Below, one piece after another: positions 61,690 through 64,000 of a stretch of DNA of 64,000 nt (the stretch's first letter is position 1; each line of letters begins with the position of its first letter). The DNA lies in the NCBI GenBank assembly GCA_017559135.1, contig JAFYSZ010000003.1, positions 62,001-126,000 on the forward strand, written 5' to 3'. The notes below the pieces were generated by a model. It made no database searches, was not told the DNA's origin, and was given only the letters and a program-made list of their open reading frames with translations. Both the position numbers and the translations under genes were made by a program. Origin of the DNA: Bacteroidales bacterium. GTDB lineage: Bacteria; Bacteroidota; Bacteroidia; Bacteroidales; P3.

Positions 61690-63063
61690 CTATAATCTTT
61701 CTAATTGTACAGTAAAGTGACGCATTAACTCAGCTTCCCAAGTGATTTTTACTCCACGAGTGATTTCATCTCTTCTGTCGTAAACGTTCTTTAAAGCAGC
61801 TGCTATAACGTCCATGTGATTGTTTGTGTAAACTCTTCTTGGAACGCATAAACGTACGAAGTCTAATCCGCCGAAACGGTTTTCTCTTGTTACAGGGTCT
61901 CTGTCTGCTAAGATGTATCCTATTTCGCAACCACGAATACCAGCTTCTAAGTAAAGTTCGCAAGTTAATGTTTGTGCAGGGAATTCTTCTTTTGGAACGT
62001 TTGTTAAGATTTTATCTGCATCAACAAAGATTGCGTGTCCTCCAACAGGGCGTTGGTAAGGTATTCCGTATTCATCTAATTTTGCAGCTAAGTATTGTAC
62101 TTGACGAATGCGTGTGTCAAGGTTGTCAAATTCTGTGTTTTCGTCTAATCCTACTGCTAGCGCTTCCATATCTCTACCATTCATACCTCCATATGTTAGG
62201 AATCCTTCAAAAGGAATACAGAATAATTTTGCACCTTCGTACCATTCTTTTTTGCGTGTAGCGATGAATCCTCCCATATTAACGATACCGTCTTTCTTTG
62301 CTGACATTGTCATACCGTCTGCGTATGAGAACATTTCTTTTGCTATTTCTTTGATAGTTTTGTTTTCGTATCCTTTTTCACGCATTTTGATAAAGTATGC
62401 GTTTTCTGCAAAACGAGCAGAGTCAAGTATAACTGGTTTGTTGTATTTATTTGCAACTTCTCTTACTTGACGAAGATTTTCCATTGAAACAGGTTGTCCT
62501 CCTGCTGTGTTGTTTGTAACAGTTACTATTACAAAAGGAATTTTATCTGCGTTTTCAGCTAATGCTTTTTCTAATTTCTTAGGGTCTACGTTTCCTTTGA
62601 AAGGTATTTCTAATTGAGTATCTTTTGCTTCGTCTATTGTGCAATCTAATGCTGTTGCTTTACGACTTTCAATGTGTCCTTTTGTTGTGTCGAAGTGAGA
62701 GTTGCCTGGTACTATGTCTCCTTGTTTTACTAAGTGTGAGAATAATACATTTTCTGCTGCACGTCCTTGGTGAGTTGGGATAACATATTCAAATCCTGTG
62801 ATAGAGGTGATAGTATCTTTTAAACGATAAAAACTTCTTGCTCCAGCGTATGATTCATCTCCCATCATCATTGCAGCCCATTGACGATCTGACATAGAAC
62901 CTGTTCCTGAGTCAGTTATACAGTCAATGTATACTTGTTCTGATTTTAACATAAACACATTGTTATGTGCTTCTTTAAGCCATTGTTCACGTTCTTGACG
63001 TGTACTTTTTCTTATTGGCTCTACCATTTTTATTTTCCACGATTCTGCAAAAGGTAATTCCAT
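61690..63063 (-). CDS. tnaA: Tryptophanase
   Basis: This PLP enzyme splits tryptophan into indole, pyruvate and ammonia. The 457-aa protein has PTHQGRAAEN, FDTTKGH, the SARFAENAYFIK segment and the PLP lysine K257 in SAKKDG. It must be told apart from tyrosine phenol-lyase: that enzyme has an Arg in its MERG motif (R381) for the phenol hydroxyl, whereas here the position is Ile (I381, in GCEIGYIL), as in tryptophanase. So the cell is probably indole-positive. No tnaC leader peptide or permease gene is seen next to it. Confidence 0.93.
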   Translation of the reverse strand: MELPFAESWKIKMVEPIRKSTRQEREQWLKEAHNNVFMLKSEQVYIDCITDSGTGSMSDRQWAAMMMGDESYAGARSFYRLKDTITSITGFEYVIPTHQGRAAENVLFSHLVKQGDIVPGNSHFDTTKGHIESRKATALDCTIDEAKDTQLEIPFKGNVDPKKLEKALAENADKIPFVIVTVTNNTAGGQPVSMENLRQVREVANKYNKPVILDSARFAENAYFIKMREKGYENKTIKEIAKEMFSYADGMTMSAKKDGIVNMGGFIATRKKEWYEGAKLFCIPFEGFLTYGGMNGRDMEALAVGLDENTEFDNLDTRIRQVQYLAAKLDEYGIPYQRPVGGHAIFVDADKILTNVPKEEFPAQTLTCELYLEAGIRGCEIGYILADRDPVTRENRFGGLDFVRLCVPRRVYTNNHMDVIAAALKNVYDRRDEITRGVKITWEAELMRHFTVQLERL

Positions 63064-63120
63064 AATCTATTATTTTTTATTTGTTTATATTTTATATTCA
63101 GTTTAGTTTTCTATTTCGTG

Positions 63121-63150
63121 CAAAGTTAGAACTTTTATTTCAAACAACAA
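63121..63150 (-). promoter_or_regulatory. Promoter of tnaA
   Basis: TTG at 63150-63148 and TAACTTTG at 63128-63121 (minus strand) are 19 nt apart, a full match. The leader is about 50 nt, too short for a tnaC-type attenuator. Confidence 0.8.
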
Positions 63151-63157
63151 AATATTC

Positions 63158-64000
63158 TTAGTTTTGCGCTACAAATGTCCCTAATTCAACGTTTGAATCA
63201 GAAATAAATTTTAAAGAAGGGCTTTTTTCTTGTAATTTTATTTTGTTTCTACCGCTATATCCTATTGCGTAGTTGATTTCTCTTGGATTTACTGAAATTG
63301 TTTTTGTGTTATGAGGTAGATTTTCAAATCTTTCTTGCCAAATTTTAGTTAGAACAAGTTCTTTGAATGATACGTGAAAAGGTCCCGCTAATAATTGTTC
63401 TCCATTTATTAGGGCTTCTGAAGGGTGTAAACCTACTCGTAAGATTGTTATATTAGTCTGTGAGAATATTTTATAAATTTCTGCTGTCCATTCTACCGCT
63501 TCTTCAATAGAAAGTGCTTTATACTGTCCTAATTGATATAAATCTGCTAAATCTGTATTTTTAATTACAAGTGTAGGATATATTCTCGTGCTTTCTGCTC
63601 CTAATTCTATTATTTTTTTTGCAGTTTCTTTGGATTTTTCAACGGTGTCTAAGGGTAGGCCTATCATCATTTGAAGTCCAAGAGAGAATCCATATTCTTT
63701 TATCATGTTAGATGCGAGTTCTACATCTTTTACTGTATGTCCCCGTTTTGAAAAGGATAATACATCTTCATCTAATGATTGTGCCCCTAATTCAATGTCG
63801 TGAACATTGTATTGTTTTAAAATACTAAGAACTTTTTCATTTATATAATCTGGACGAGTTGATATTCTTATGCTTTTAATTTCTCCTTGCTCAATGTATG
63901 GTTGAACTACTTCAAGATATTTTATCATATCTTTTTCGTCAATCCCAGTGAAACTGCCTCCAAAGAAGGCAAGTTCCACATGAGAAGGTTTTATAAATGT
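63158..64000 (-). CDS. Radical SAM protein, Elp3/HemN-like, N-terminus outside the window
   Basis: The frame is open to base 64000, so the 5' part lies outside; a GTG at 63979 is not a real start because conserved residues (KPSHVELAFFGGSFTG) precede and include it. The visible 280 residues form a radical SAM barrel: FFGGSFTGI, IRISTRPDYI, DIELGAQSLDEDVL, MMIGLPLD and RIYPTLVIKNTDL. This is the pattern of Elp3-like and coproporphyrinogen oxidase-like radical SAM proteins of uncertain function. The 4Fe-4S CxxxCxxC motif should be just upstream. No acetyltransferase domain is attached at the visible C-terminus. Confidence 0.85.
   Translation of the reverse strand, partial: TFIKPSHVELAFFGGSFTGIDEKDMIKYLEVVQPYIEQGEIKSIRISTRPDYINEKVLSILKQYNVHDIELGAQSLDEDVLSFSKRGHTVKDVELASNMIKEYGFSLGLQMMIGLPLDTVEKSKETAKKIIELGAESTRIYPTLVIKNTDLADLYQLGQYKALSIEEAVEWTAEIYKIFSQTNITILRVGLHPSEALINGEQLLAGPFHVSFKELVLTKIWQERFENLPHNTKTISVNPREINYAIGYSGRNKIKLQEKSPSLKFISDSNVELGTFVAQN

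Noticed and set aside
61690..63063. Tyrosine phenol-lyase instead of tryptophanase
   Set aside because: The position that is Arg in tyrosine phenol-lyase is Ile381 here, and SARFAENAYF matches tryptophanase.
63064..63157. A tnaC-type leader peptide before tnaA
   Set aside because: The leader after the mapped promoter geometry is only about 50 nt and holds no short Trp-containing frame with a suitable start.
1..64000. tRNA, rRNA or known riboswitch genes
   Set aside because: I saw no cloverleaf, rRNA-like or known riboswitch core in the gaps; a covariance scan would be needed to be certain.

Overview
The window is an AT-rich (about one third GC by eye) stretch of a Bacteroidota chromosome, most likely an anaerobic, host-associated Bacteroidales-type bacterium. 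Reasons: Na+-pumping NADH:quinone reductase, a type IX secretion C-terminal sorting domain, a GldB gliding lipoprotein, many lipoproteins with short signal peptides, and promoters of the Bacteroides type (TTG, about 19 nt, TAnnTTTG). A secreted sialidase, an alpha-L-fucosidase, a GH16-like lipoprotein, a C69 dipeptidase and a tryptophanase suggest life on host glycans and peptides with indole production.

Layout. 1-6427 (+): end of nqrF, a terminator, then lpxL-dnaE-queG as one overlapping operon. 6542-13243 (-): yicC, TPR protein, glycosyltransferase, wecB, polyprenyl synthase, clpP. 13371-23300 (+): a long housekeeping and envelope operon (YugP-like protease, PASTA protein, T9SS cargo, rluD, gldB, LTA synthase-like enzyme, lipid kinase, SUI1, cinA). 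23303-24166 (-): a universal stress protein. 24292-29096 (+): GH16-like lipoprotein, GH29 fucosidase, dprA. 29165-36672 (-): pssA-purS-queA-pyrH-C69 peptidase and U32 protein-hisK-mnmD. 36836-38831 (+): ECF sigma factor, a candidate anti-sigma protein, an outer-membrane-like protein. 38842-48129 (-): trmN6, a MerR/GyrI regulator and an accessory block (Fic protein, type III Res and Mod, DUF2971 protein). 48327-64000 (-): ExbB/ExbD operon, CorC-like protein, lspA, dksA-like gene, frr, small lipoprotein, sialidase, gpsA, M49-like peptidase, polA, tnaA and a truncated radical SAM gene.

Two unexpected structures stand out. First, five intergenic arrays (near 836, 6430, 36717, 46824 and 55969) are built from 5-bp boxes, CTTTG/CAAAG or CTATG/CATAG, with every neighbouring pair exactly 21 bp apart (18 boxes, 13 intervals). 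Box types mix within arrays, and A/T changes inside and beside the box occur together. Second, the untranslated leader of the type III restriction operon (46578-46716) holds nested inverted repeats whose apical loop is perfectly complementary to a distant segment, a possible pseudoknot or switch. The DUF2971 gene next to it lies between two exact 26-bp direct repeats, one of which includes the last box of an array. This looks like a cassette gained at these repeats.
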